Assembly (NCBI GenBank): GCA_902474785.1
Contig: CABRXB010000022.1
Coordinates: forward strand, 1-9,888
Length of the DNA: 9,888 bases
Origin: an uncultured Eubacteriales bacterium
Lineage (GTDB): Bacteria; Bacillota; Clostridia; Oscillospirales; Feifaniaceae
Direction of reading: 5' to 3'
The notes beneath the pieces are model-generated. The model was not told where the DNA came from, did not search any database, and saw nothing but the letters and a program-made list of their open reading frames with translations. This document shows positions 1 through 6,946 of this stretch, in pieces. The stretch's first letter is position 1. Each line of letters starts with the position of its first letter. The translations under genes and the position numbers were made by a program.

Positions 1-565
1 CAAGCCTAGCGCCCAGCGCCGCAATGTCCTGCTCATCGTGGGTGATGACAAGCACCGTCTTGCCATGGGCGCTTGCAAGCACCTCTCTTCTTGCAAGCGC
101 GCGGGTGTCCTCGTCGAGCCCCTTGAAGGGCTCGTCGAGCGCCAGCCAGTCGCTTTGCGCGAGCAGCGCGCGCGCCAGCGCCACGCGCCGTCGCATCCCA
201 CCGCTCAAATCACACACCGGCTTTGTGTGATGTTGCCGTTCCAGCCCCATGCGTTCGAGCATGAGGCCCGCATCGTCGGTGCCGACGTCCGGCGTGCAGA
301 CCAGCAAAATGTTGGCGATGGCGCTCAGGCGTTCGCACAGGCGATCCTCCTGAAATACGGCGGCTGCGCGCTTTCGCTCGAGACCGCTCACCGTTCCGGC
401 GTCGGCCTTTTGCAGACCGAGCAGAATGGACAGCAGCGTTGTTTTTCCGCAGCCCGACGGCCCGGTGATGCAGGTGATGCACCCCTGTTTTATGGTGAGC
501 GTCACATCGCGCAGCGCGACCACCTCTCCAAACGCCTTGGAAAGCCCCTTGATCTCGATGCTCAT
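1..565 (-). CDS. ABC transporter ATP-binding protein, NitT/TauT type (partial, C-terminus off the window)
   Basis: This is the nucleotide-binding subunit of a three-gene importer; it would hydrolyse ATP at the inner face of the membrane to drive uptake. The first 188 residues are present and the rest lies beyond the left edge. Visible motifs are Walker A GPSGCGKT (35-42), Q-loop VFQEDRL (Q72), signature LSGGM (120-124), Walker B with catalytic glutamate LALDEP (141-146, E145), the D-loop after it, and the H-switch histidine ITHDE (H176). The order and spacing are those of SsuB/TauB-like ATPases, and LSGGM in place of LSGGQ is common there. The start ATG lies in an ATGA that overlaps the permease stop by 4 bases, which suggests translational coupling. 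All catalytic elements seen are intact. The transported substrate cannot be told from this subunit. Confidence 0.93.
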   Translation of the reverse strand, partial: MSIEIKGLSKAFGEVVALRDVTLTIKQGCITCITGPSGCGKTTLLSILLGLQKADAGTVSGLERKRAAAVFQEDRLCERLSAIANILLVCTPDVGTDDAGLMLERMGLERQHHTKPVCDLSGGMRRRVALARALLAQSDWLALDEPFKGLDEDTRALARREVLASAHGKTVLVITHDEQDIAALGARL

Positions 566-1350
566 GGTCTCACCGTCCTCTCCAGGCGGCGCTGGAATGC
601 GCGCAGCAGGGCCAGCACCAGCTTTTCAAAGGCGACGCTCACCAAAATGATGACCACCGTCCAGGCGAAGAGCTCCCCCGTGAGCAGGAAGACCTTGGCC
701 TCATACAGGCGTTCGCCGATGGAGCCGGCGGGCAGGCCGATGACCTCGGCCGCGATGCCCGATTTCCAGCACAGGCCCAGCGACACGGAGGCCGCCGAAA
801 TGAGGTGCGGCATGACGTCGGGCAAATAGATGTAGAGCAGGCGTCGGCGGCGCGACACATGAAAGACGCGCGCCATCTCGAGCAGGTCGGGGTCGACCCG
901 CAAGATCCCCTGCAGGCAGTTGATGTAGACGATGGGCAGCACCATCAAAAACGAGATAAAGACGGACAGATTTTTCGATGGAATCCACACCAGCGCCAAA
1001 ATGATAAAGGAGGCCACCGGCGTCGCCTTGATGGTGGCGGTCAGCGGCGTGAGCAAAATGCGCACGGCGGGGCTCCATGCGGCGGCGACGGACAGCAGCA
1101 CGCCCACGGCCCAGGCCAGCGCAAAGCCGCCGACAATGCGCACAAAGGAAAAGCCCACAGCCCGCCAGAAGGCGGGCTGGGCCACAAGCTTCCAAAGGGT
1201 GGCAAGCACGGTGAGCGGGGAGACCAGCAGGATCTCAATGCCCACCCATACGCTGGCCGCCTGCCACAGCAGCAGCCAGAAGGCCGCTGCGACAAAGGGC
1301 AAAAGCGCCTCTTTTTTGGGGCGCTTATTTCTTGTAGTAGAAGGCCTCAT
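562..1350 (-). CDS. ABC transporter permease, NitT/TauT (SsuC/TauC-like) type
   Basis: This is the membrane channel of the importer, 262 residues with about six hydrophobic segments. A basic N-terminus (residues 1-14) precedes the first membrane segment (about 15-37). The cytoplasmic EAA loop that docks on the ATPase is visible at about 155-186, with LEMARVFHVS and a following YLPDVMPHL, the family's usual form. The later LGLCWKSGIAAEVIG (191-205) also fits this family. The frame stays open upstream to 1509, but I chose the ATG at 1350 because GGGAGGAG precedes it at about 10 bases and because the longer version would add a hydrophilic stretch read out of frame through the binding-protein gene. 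It overlaps the upstream gene by 26 bases and the ATPase gene by 4. The family is clear; the substrate is unknown. Confidence 0.93.
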   Translation of the reverse strand: MRPSTTRNKRPKKEALLPFVAAAFWLLLWQAASVWVGIEILLVSPLTVLATLWKLVAQPAFWRAVGFSFVRIVGGFALAWAVGVLLSVAAAWSPAVRILLTPLTATIKATPVASFIILALVWIPSKNLSVFISFLMVLPIVYINCLQGILRVDPDLLEMARVFHVSRRRRLLYIYLPDVMPHLISAASVSLGLCWKSGIAAEVIGLPAGSIGERLYEAKVFLLTGELFAWTVVIILVSVAFEKLVLALLRAFQRRLERTVRP

Positions 1351-2329
1351 CGGGCAACGCTCCTCCCACCGAGTCGGGGTTTTGTCCATACAGCACGCCA
1401 AGGTACCCGGCCACCTTGTCTTGCATCTCATCCCCGTCGATATAGACGATATTGCAAAGGGGGATGGCCTTTTTTGCAACCTCTTCGGGGGCGATTTCCA
1501 GGGCGGCAATGAGCTTTGCCGCCTCTTCGGTGTTGGCGTTGACGAATTCCACCGAGGCTCTGTACTCCTCTAAGAATTCATCAAAGGCCGCCTTGTGCTC
1601 TTCGAGAAAGGCGTTGCGCACCAAGATCACGCCTGTCACCAGCGCGCTCTTCGAGGGGTGTTCAAGCGTCTCCTCCCACTCCTGCGTCAGATCGAGGGCG
1701 ACGCGCAGCGCGTCGTTGCTCTCCTGCGCCGTGATTACAAAGGGCTGCGGCAACACGGCGATGGAGGCGACATTCTGGGCCATGAGCGCCGTCACCTCCG
1801 CGGCCTCCGAACGGTATTCCACCGTGAGGTCGCTGTTCGGGTCAAGCCCGTTTGCAGCAAGGATATAGTTGAAGACATATTCGGGCGTCATGCCCTTGCC
1901 GGTGGCGTAGACCGTCTTTCCGGCGAGATCCTTCACCGACTCGATGCTCTCCCCCGTTTCCACCACATAGAGCACGCCCAGCGTGTTGATGGCGGCCACC
2001 TTGACCTGTCCTTCGAGCCTCTGGTAGAGAGCGGCGGCCACGTTGCAGGAGATGGCCGCCACGTCGATCTCGCCCTTGGAGAGCAGCGCCACGATCTCGT
2101 CGGCTGTGCCTGTCATGGTAAAAGAGTAGTCGTGCTTTGCCTCCCCCTTGTCCGCATTGTCCATGAGCTTGACCATGCCCATTGTGGTTGGCCCTCTCAT
2201 GGAGGCGATGCGAACGGCGGTGCGCTGTGTCGGAGAATCGCCCTGCCCTTCGTCTGTGGTGCATCCCGCGAGCGGCGAGAGCAAAAGCAGCAGAAAAAGG
2301 AGGCTTTTCTTGAAGCTTAGTCCATTCAT
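1325..2329 (-). CDS. ABC transporter substrate-binding lipoprotein, NitT/TauT type
   Basis: This is the extracytoplasmic solute receptor of the importer, 334 residues and anchored as a lipoprotein. The N-terminus MNGLSFKK is followed by a leucine-rich core and a lipobox LAGC with Cys23 as the lipidation site. The mature part has features of NMT1/TauA-like periplasmic-binding folds: GPTTMGMVKL at 46-55 after the first strand, DEIVALLSKGEIDVAAIS, a hinge region around TGKGMTPEYVFNYIL, and LPQPFV. I chose the ATG at 2329 because AAAGGAAAGGAAG precedes it at good spacing and the signal peptide starts there; an in-frame start 14 codons upstream would put a charged tail before the signal. It is the first gene of the operon. 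Related binding proteins include ones for sulfonates, nitrate, pyrimidine precursors and others, so no substrate is assigned. Confidence 0.92.
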   Translation of the reverse strand: MNGLSFKKSLLFLLLLLSPLAGCTTDEGQGDSPTQRTAVRIASMRGPTTMGMVKLMDNADKGEAKHDYSFTMTGTADEIVALLSKGEIDVAAISCNVAAALYQRLEGQVKVAAINTLGVLYVVETGESIESVKDLAGKTVYATGKGMTPEYVFNYILAANGLDPNSDLTVEYRSEAAEVTALMAQNVASIAVLPQPFVITAQESNDALRVALDLTQEWEETLEHPSKSALVTGVILVRNAFLEEHKAAFDEFLEEYRASVEFVNANTEEAAKLIAALEIAPEEVAKKAIPLCNIVYIDGDEMQDKVAGYLGVLYGQNPDSVGGALPDEAFYYKK

Positions 2330-2382
2330 AACCTGCGCTTCCTTTCCTTTTGGTTTTTCAGCTTGCCCCATTTGGAGCGAGA

Positions 2383-2411
2383 ATAAAATATCTAAATATC
2401 TCTATGGTAAA
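2383..2411 (-). promoter_or_regulatory. Candidate promoter for the ABC importer operon
   Basis: On the minus strand TTTACC (2411-2406) and TTTTAT (2388-2383) are separated by 17 bases, in an AT-rich patch just upstream of the binding-protein gene. Each hexamer matches the sigma-A consensus at 4 of 6 positions, so this is a position-based guess rather than a strong match. Confidence 0.3.
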
Positions 2412-2506
2412 CGACTTACACGCCGCAATTTCAGTCTTTCGCTCAAGCATTGTCAGTATAGCAAAGTTTTCCTTTCTTGAAAAGAGCTGCGTTTTGCCAC
2501 ATTCCT

Positions 2507-2536
2507 TTGACAAGCCGCCCCCTGTCTCGCTATACT
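2507..2536 (+). promoter_or_regulatory. Sigma-A-type promoter for the VOC protein gene
   Basis: A perfect -35 TTGACA (2507-2512) and a -10 TATACT (2531-2536, 5 of 6) are separated by 18 bases. Transcription would begin near 2543, just before the ribosome binding site TAGGAGGG (2552-2559) and the ATG at 2567. This gives a very short leader with no room for a riboswitch. Confidence 0.75.
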
Positions 2537-2566
2537 GGAGAAAATGATCTGTAGGAGGGCTTTTTC

Positions 2567-2968
2567 ATGTCAAACATCTCTGGAGTTCACCACATCTCTC
2601 TCAAGCCAAAAGATACGGCCGAGTTTGAAAAGGTCTTGCACTTTTACTGTGATCTGCTCGGGCTCAAGGTCGAAGCGCGCTGGACCAAGCCCGACGGAAC
2701 CCAGCTCGCCATGATCGACGCCGGCAACTGCCGCATTGAAATCGTGGGCAACGGCCAGTGGGACAAAAACGACCGTGGCAGCCTCGATCATCTGGCCTTT
2801 GCAACAGACGCTGTGGACGAGCTGCTCGCGCTGGCGCAGGCAAACGGTTATGAGATCACCACCCCCGCAACCGACGCCAGCCTTGGCACCACGCCGCCCA
2901 CCCCCATTCGCATTGGCTTTTGCCGGGGGCCGCTCGGCGAGCTCGTGGAATTTTTCTGCGTGAAATAA
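2567..2968 (+). CDS. VOC family protein (glyoxalase/bleomycin-resistance fold)
   Basis: A 133-residue protein of the vicinal oxygen chelate superfamily, cytosolic, made of two beta-alpha-beta-beta-beta halves that form a metal site. The four expected ligand positions are visible: His9 in GVHHISL, Glu58 in CRIEIV, His75 in LDHLAF and Glu128 in GELVEFF, the H/E/H/E pattern of glyoxalase I-like and related enzymes. The LHFYCDLLGLK segment (24-34) is the typical helix of the first half. Length is normal for the family. The ATG follows TAGGAGGG at 7 bases and a strong promoter, so it is probably transcribed alone. Glyoxalase I, fosfomycin-resistance proteins, methylmalonyl-CoA epimerase and dioxygenases share this fold. 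The sequence does not settle the reaction, and the protein is shorter than most true glyoxalase I enzymes. Confidence 0.9.
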   Translation: MSNISGVHHISLKPKDTAEFEKVLHFYCDLLGLKVEARWTKPDGTQLAMIDAGNCRIEIVGNGQWDKNDRGSLDHLAFATDAVDELLALAQANGYEITTPATDASLGTTPPTPIRIGFCRGPLGELVEFFCVK

Positions 2969-3717
2969 GGCGCTTTTGTTCCATGCCGCCTAAGCTGCAA
3001 AGGGGATGCCTTCGTCTAAGGGCGACCGCCTGGAGATCTTTTGCGGCTCTTTTACGAGCCGCATCTTCCTTTGTAAGACGGTTGCGCCGGGCAAATGGGT
3101 GTTTGACAAGCGCTTTGACCCTCGTTTCGACGGGCCATTTTGCCGTTTGTTTGTTCTGTGGGACTTGTCGGCATTGTCTCAGGTCGTCGTCCTGCTTTGC
3201 CGGCAGTATTTAAGCACATTTGCTCTGTTCGTCATGGTGCGCATTGCTTTTTTCTGCGCTTCGCCGGCGTTTTGGGCCGTTGACGGATTTGCCGGCGCTC
3301 CCCTGCTCTTTGCACTTTTTTCGCCGCTTCGCGCCGAATATTCTGCCAATGACTCCATGTGACGCGCTCCTCTAGCGCGCTCCTCATCCGGGCGCGCTCT
3401 TCTTTTGGTGTGCCGCACGTTTTGCCAAGCTGACGCATGTTGCCCGTCAAGCCGTCCAAGTTCCACATGGTTGCAGTTGCCGTTTCTCCCGGTTCCACTC
3501 TGCCAACGGCCACAAGCTTGAGACCGGCCGTCCGGCGCTTTGAGAGGACAACCAGGGACAAAAGCCACGTTGTCTGACAGTCGCGCCTGATTTTTCCTGC
3601 GCAGGGCATTTTGCCGCGCTGCGCTCCCCGGCCTTTGCCGATTTCCTGCGCCTGTCCAAATCAGGAGCCGCTGTAAGGGCTTTTTTCTCCCGGGGACAGC
3701 TGCATCGGAATGTTGGC
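2969..3717. other. 749-base intergenic stretch with no convincing gene
   Basis: This lies between the convergent VOC and spoIIR genes and is long for such a compact genome. It holds a perfect 8-bp hairpin at 3042-3063, a spaced inverted repeat CGCCGGC/GCCGGCG (3262-3268 and 3291-3297), and three copies of a GCGCGCTC-like word around 3362-3400. Open frames exist on both strands. On the minus strand 3609-3232 encodes a very basic 125-residue product with an internal ATG at 3468. On the plus strand 3006-3362 encodes a Phe-rich product. Neither has a well-placed ribosome binding site and I recognise neither. It may be a decayed gene, an unrecognised small gene or a structured RNA. I see no tRNA, tmRNA or RNase P RNA signature that holds up. 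Confidence 0.5.
3042..3063 (+). terminator. Possible terminator for the VOC gene
   Basis: TGCGGCTC and GAGCCGCA form a perfect 8-bp stem around a 6-base loop TTTTAC, starting about 73 bases after the VOC stop codon. The downstream tract (ATCTTCCTTTG) is only moderately T-rich, so termination may be weak. On the minus strand there is no T-run after the stem. Confidence 0.4.
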
Positions 3718-4341
3718 TCAATCTTTGCGCGACATAAAGGCCGACAGCTCGTCGAGCAGCTTCGAGCGATAGACTGTCTTTTCCCCTTGCAGCACCCGCT
3801 CCATGGTCTGTGGAGAGAGGCGCGCGCCCAGAAAGTCGATGGCCTCCTGCTCATTTTGCAACTGCGTTCCACTGTAGCAAAGCGGGGGATACATCACGCA
3901 CCACCAGTTTTTGCCCTCCCCCTCTCCGATTGTGACGGTGAGCGCGGTGTAGGTGCCTGCTGGAATGGTCAGCTTTCCATACTGGCGCAGGGGAAAATGC
4001 CTGCGGCCAAGGCTTGCCTTCACAGATGTCGGCCGCCCCTGCGCCTCAAGAATCTCGGCCGCTTTACACTCAATGTCGGCAAGCCTTGACGTGATGACCT
4101 CGCTTGCCTCTTCCTTCGTCTTGCAGCTTGAAAGCTCAAGCTCCACCAGCTCGCGGATGCCGTCGCGCACCAGCAGCTTGTCGCTCTGGTCGGTCTCGCT
4201 GTTCGAGGCGGCCACGATGTGCAGGCGCAAAATGGCGTCTGCGATCTCCTTGGTGCTCTGATTGGCGCGGGCAAGCGTCATACCGCTACACAGCGCCAGC
4301 GCCACAAGAGCCGCCGCCACGCGGGGAATGCTTTTTCTCAT
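3718..4341 (-). CDS. spoIIR: Stage II sporulation protein R (SpoIIR)
   Basis: SpoIIR is a secreted signalling protein. It is made in the forespore under sigma-F and sent into the intermembrane space, where it triggers SpoIIGA to process pro-sigma-E in the mother cell. The 207-residue product begins with a Sec-type signal or membrane anchor (MRKSIPRVAAALVALALCSG). It then shows the family hallmarks LRLHIVAASNSETDQ (38-52), KLLVRDGIRE (55-64), the YGKLTIPAGTYTALTVTIGEGEG stretch (about 121-143) and NWWCVMYPPLC (145-155) with its conserved Trp, Cys and Pro residues. The ATG at 4341 follows GGAGGA at 5-6 bases. It appears to be monocistronic, behind the ispE terminator. I could not find a convincing sigma-F promoter upstream. 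Confidence 0.94.
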   Translation of the reverse strand: MRKSIPRVAAALVALALCSGMTLARANQSTKEIADAILRLHIVAASNSETDQSDKLLVRDGIRELVELELSSCKTKEEASEVITSRLADIECKAAEILEAQGRPTSVKASLGRRHFPLRQYGKLTIPAGTYTALTVTIGEGEGKNWWCVMYPPLCYSGTQLQNEQEAIDFLGARLSPQTMERVLQGEKTVYRSKLLDELSAFMSRKD

Positions 4342-4364
4342 GATCTTCCTCCAGTTGTCTCAAA

Positions 4365-4378
4365 GCGGGAGTTCCCGC
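4365..4378. repeat. Short dyad upstream of spoIIR
   Basis: GCGGGA and TCCCGC form a perfect 6-bp inverted repeat around a 2-base centre, in the leader 24-37 bases before the spoIIR start. It could be a small RNA stem next to the ribosome binding site or a protein-binding dyad. Its role is not known. Confidence 0.35.
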
Positions 4379-4455
4379 CAACCTGCCCGTTTTTTGTGAG
4401 AGCCAGCCAAAGGGTGAGGTTTTGCTCAATCACCCATCTGCCAAACGCATCCATC

Positions 4456-4495
4456 AAAAAACAGGCCTTCGCTTTTTCAAGCGTTGCCTGTTTTT
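4456..4495 (-). terminator. Rho-independent terminator after ispE
   Basis: AAAAACAGGC and GCCTGTTTTT pair over 10 bp, and an inner CGCTT/AAGCG stem continues the hairpin. On the minus strand it is followed by a run of six T residues, about 85 bases after the ispE stop. It is symmetrical enough to work both ways, but no plus-strand gene runs into it. It separates the ferredoxin-ispE operon from spoIIR. Confidence 0.88.
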
Positions 4496-4579
4496 CTCTT
4501 TTTTATACGGCGGAGCAGCCCTTTTGGGGCATTTTTCAAAGACCAAGCTTTCCGTGCGGTGCGATCAGCCAAGGTCAGT

Positions 4580-5476
4580 TCACGGCCTCTCGATGGGGCT
4601 TGCCAGCGAGACAAAACAGCCGGGGTGCTCTTTTCGCAGCCACAAGGTGGCCGCTCTCGCCGCGCCGTTGTGCACAAATATGCCAAACACAGCCGATCCG
4701 CTGCCCGTCATCACCGCTTTGATGGCGCCAAGCTTTGTAAGCTGCTCTGCCATGGTCGCAATCATGGGCACCGACTGCGCGGCGGCCTGTTCCAGCGCGT
4801 TGCCGCACAGCGCGGCCACGCGGCGCAAATCCCCTCCCATCTCGCGCGACAGCGCCGCGCAGTCGGGATGGCGTCGTGTGCCGCACGAATCATACTTCTG
4901 GTAAAGGACGGGGGTGGAGATGCTGGCCTTTGGTTTTGCCACAACGAGGGTGCAGTGCGGCATGGAGGGCAGCGGCGTCAGCTTTTCGCCGATGCCGCAG
5001 GCCAACGCCGCGCCGCCCGCCAGCAGGCAAAAGGGCACGTCGGCGCCCAGGCGAAGTCCGATCCTTGAGAGCTGCTCCATGGAAAGCTTGGCCCCATACA
5101 GGCGATTGAGCCCCAGCAGGACGCCGGCGGCGTTGGCGCTGCCGCCGCCCATGCCCGCTCCAACCGGAATGCGTTTTTTCATGGCAATTTCAATGCCATA
5201 ATCCTCCACTTCAATCTCCTCAAAAAAGGCGACGGCCGCACGGTAGGCGAGATTGCGCGCATCGAGCGGCAAAAAGGGCAGACTCGACGAGAGCGTGATG
5301 CCCCGCTCGGCGCGGCGCCGTATCGTCAACTCGTCGTAAATGGAGATGGCCTGCATCACGGTTTCAATCTCATGATACCCGTCCTCGCGCAGCCCCAACA
5401 CGTCGAGCGCCAGGTTGAGCTTGGCCGGCATGCGCAGGCGCAGCCCATCGCCTTGTTCTCTGTCTTTTCGTCCCAC
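4580..5476 (-). CDS. ispE: 4-diphosphocytidyl-2-C-methyl-D-erythritol kinase (IspE)
   Basis: IspE phosphorylates 4-diphosphocytidyl-2-C-methyl-D-erythritol with ATP, the fourth step of the MEP isoprenoid pathway, in the cytosol. The 298-residue product is a GHMP kinase. Visible motifs are PAKLNLALDV (17-26) with the catalytic Lys19, REDGYHEIETV (30-40), the glycine-rich ATP loop PVGAGMGGGSANAAG (104-118), GADVPF with the catalytic Asp146, and MTGSGSAVFG near the C-terminus. Length is normal. I chose the GTG at 5476: GGGAGG precedes it by 10 bases, it comes just after the upstream stop, and the next start (ATG 5431) would leave only a single residue before the PAKLN motif. It lies 26 bases behind the ferredoxin gene and is very likely cotranscribed with it. 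The frame continues upstream, but that part overlaps the ferredoxin gene. Confidence 0.95.
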   Translation of the reverse strand: MGRKDREQGDGLRLRMPAKLNLALDVLGLREDGYHEIETVMQAISIYDELTIRRRAERGITLSSSLPFLPLDARNLAYRAAVAFFEEIEVEDYGIEIAMKKRIPVGAGMGGGSANAAGVLLGLNRLYGAKLSMEQLSRIGLRLGADVPFCLLAGGAALACGIGEKLTPLPSMPHCTLVVAKPKASISTPVLYQKYDSCGTRRHPDCAALSREMGGDLRRVAALCGNALEQAAAQSVPMIATMAEQLTKLGAIKAVMTGSGSAVFGIFVHNGAARAATLWLRKEHPGCFVSLASPIERP

Positions 5477-5486
5477 CTTCAGGACA

Positions 5487-5492
5487 CCTCCC
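5487..5492 (-). promoter_or_regulatory. Ribosome binding site deciding the ispE GTG start
   Basis: GGGAGG on the minus strand lies between the ferredoxin stop codon and the GTG at 5476, with a 10-base spacing. No comparable site precedes the ATG at 5431, so the GTG is favoured. Confidence 0.6.
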
Positions 5493-5502
5493 AATCGATC
5501 CG

Positions 5503-6642
5503 CTACAGCCGAAAGCCGCGAAACTGCCGAATGTCGATGGCCTTCACGGGGCACATCTCCTGGCAGCAAAAGCAGCGGATACAGTCTTTTCTGTCGATGC
5601 ACGCTTTGCCGTTTACAAGCGAGATGGTCTGCGGCGGACAGCTTGCCGCGCACTCGCCGCAGCCGATACAGCGCGCCGCATCAATCACAGGCCGCGGCGC
5701 CAGCAGCCTTTTGGCCGGCTTTTGCAAGAACCTTGGAATCCGGCTTGAAAAGGTGACGTCGTGCTGCGACGCGGCGCGCGCGAAGGCGCAGCGATAGGGC
5801 GCCACATCCTCCCCCGCCAGCGCAAGCTCCCCCACATCGCCTGCGCACAGTCCCTGCTGCACGGCGAGGCGCACTGTGACCACCTCTTCTCTGGAAAAGC
5901 CGATGAGGTCGGATGCCAAAAGGTCGAGCGCAAAGGGGTTTTTGGCGCATAGCGTCAGCCCCAGCGCGCGCGGGGTGCCGCCCGACGGCCCGTCGCCCTC
6001 CATCCCCACCACAGCGTCCAGAAAGGTCAGATCGGGCGCGGCGCAGCGGCAGAGGTCAACAAGCATCTGGCCAAACGAGGCAAGCTCTTGAAAGCGAAAG
6101 TGCATCCCCGGTTTTTCAAGGCCGGGGATCAGTCCAAAGCAGTTTTTCACGGCGCCCGTGTAGGCGGTCATGGCATGGGTCTTGAGTTTACAGGCCGAGA
6201 ACACCACGTCGGCCTCGTGCCAGGGCGCAATCAGGCGAAAGCTCTTGCACAGGGTCCCCTGCGCAAAGGGCGCCTCTTTTGCGCCCAGGTCAAAGTTGAG
6301 GTGCGCGCCGGCACGCTGGGCCGCCTGCTCGATCCCCGAGATTCGGTAACATTTTTTGAGAAGCTCTTTTGTATAGCGCCCGCCGGGACTGTCGGCGATG
6401 GTGACGCGGCCCCCCGCCTCGCCCGCCGCCACCGCAATGGCCCACACGAGGGCGGGATGCGTGGTGGTGGCGGCCTCGGGCGCCCGGGCCATGAGCAGGT
6501 TGGTCTTGATGAGCACTCTGTCGCCCGGCCTGACAAAAGAAGAGACGCCGCCAAACGCGTCAAAATGAGAACGCACCGCGCGCAGCATGGCCTGCTCCTC
6601 ATAGGTGGGGTTTTTCTGCACGGAAATCACGTCGCGCGCCAC
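5503..6642 (-). CDS. DUF362 domain protein with C-terminal 2[4Fe-4S] ferredoxin domain
   Basis: A 379-residue, probably cytosolic iron-sulfur protein. The first ~300 residues match the DUF362 family, with VLIKTNLL (43-50), a THPALVWAI segment (61-69), ADSPGG (83-88) and the Lys/His-rich KLKTHAMTAYTGAVKNCFG (152-170). The C-terminal 60 residues are a bacterial ferredoxin domain with two cluster motifs: CIGCGECAASCP (Cys325, 328, 331, 335) and CIRCFCCQEMCP (Cys354, 357, 360, 364). The biochemical role of DUF362 is not established; an electron-transfer or metal-dependent redox role is inferred from the clusters. The start is a GTG at 6642, preceded by a G-rich AAGGGGG, with a promoter at 6755-6783. 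It is the first gene of an operon with ispE. All eight cluster cysteines are present. Confidence 0.9.
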   Translation of the reverse strand: MARDVISVQKNPTYEEQAMLRAVRSHFDAFGGVSSFVRPGDRVLIKTNLLMARAPEAATTTHPALVWAIAVAAGEAGGRVTIADSPGGRYTKELLKKCYRISGIEQAAQRAGAHLNFDLGAKEAPFAQGTLCKSFRLIAPWHEADVVFSACKLKTHAMTAYTGAVKNCFGLIPGLEKPGMHFRFQELASFGQMLVDLCRCAAPDLTFLDAVVGMEGDGPSGGTPRALGLTLCAKNPFALDLLASDLIGFSREEVVTVRLAVQQGLCAGDVGELALAGEDVAPYRCAFARAASQHDVTFSSRIPRFLQKPAKRLLAPRPVIDAARCIGCGECAASCPPQTISLVNGKACIDRKDCIRCFCCQEMCPVKAIDIRQFRGFRL

Positions 6643-6754
6643 GGCTGCCGCCCCCTTCCCCCGCAGTTGTCCCGCTCTTTTTCAGCGTCAAGCCGCCGTG
6701 TTTTCCACAGGTACAGCACAGAGCGCCGGTCTTTTTCTGAGCGGATTTCTTTTT

Positions 6755-6783
6755 ATTTTATCAAAGCCGCAAATTTTTGGCAA
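6755..6783 (-). promoter_or_regulatory. Sigma-A-type promoter for the ferredoxin-ispE operon
   Basis: On the minus strand -35 TTGCCA (6783-6778, 5 of 6) and -10 TAAAAT (6760-6755, 5 of 6) are exactly 17 bases apart in an AT-rich patch. It points toward the DUF362/ferredoxin gene, whose start lies about 110 bases downstream. Confidence 0.68.
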
Positions 6784-6946
6784 GACATGCGAGGATTTGC
6801 TTTTTGTTTTGCTATTTTCCACTGTTCTGGACACAATATCATTCAAGCTCTCCAGATCACAGCGCCTTTTTGAGTTTAGGCGCGCAAAATCCGGCCGCTT
6901 ATCGCTGGAAAAAAAAGAGAAAAGCGTGCAGCGGCAAAGATTTTTC

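Noticed and set aside
38..829. Long plus-strand open frame opposite the ABC ATPase and permease
   Set aside because: It is antisense to two well-supported genes with intact motifs, and its product is not protein-like. It is a by-product of GC-rich codon use.
1351..1509. N-terminal extension of the permease by 53 codons
   Set aside because: It would overlap the binding-protein gene much further and adds residues unlike the family. The ATG at 1350 has a good ribosome binding site.
1595..2320. Long plus-strand open frame opposite the substrate-binding protein
   Set aside because: It is antisense to a clear lipoprotein gene and has no ribosome binding site or recognisable domain.
3125..3134. 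TTTCGACGGG, resembling the start region of tmRNA
   Set aside because: There is no matching acceptor stem, no T-arm ending in CCA and no tag-peptide frame in the surrounding sequence.
3006..3362. Plus-strand open frame encoding a 118-residue Phe-rich product after the VOC gene
   Set aside because: The G-run lies directly against the ATG with no proper ribosome binding site spacing, the likely VOC terminator hairpin falls inside it, and I recognise no family. It is mentioned only as part of the unexplained gap.
3661..3695. Possible terminator after spoIIR
   Set aside because: Only a 4-bp AGCC/GGCT stem forms, and the T-run lies on the wrong side for the minus-strand gene.
6701..6709. TTTTCCACA, one mismatch from a DnaA box
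   Set aside because: It is a single isolated match with no cluster of boxes and no replication genes nearby.
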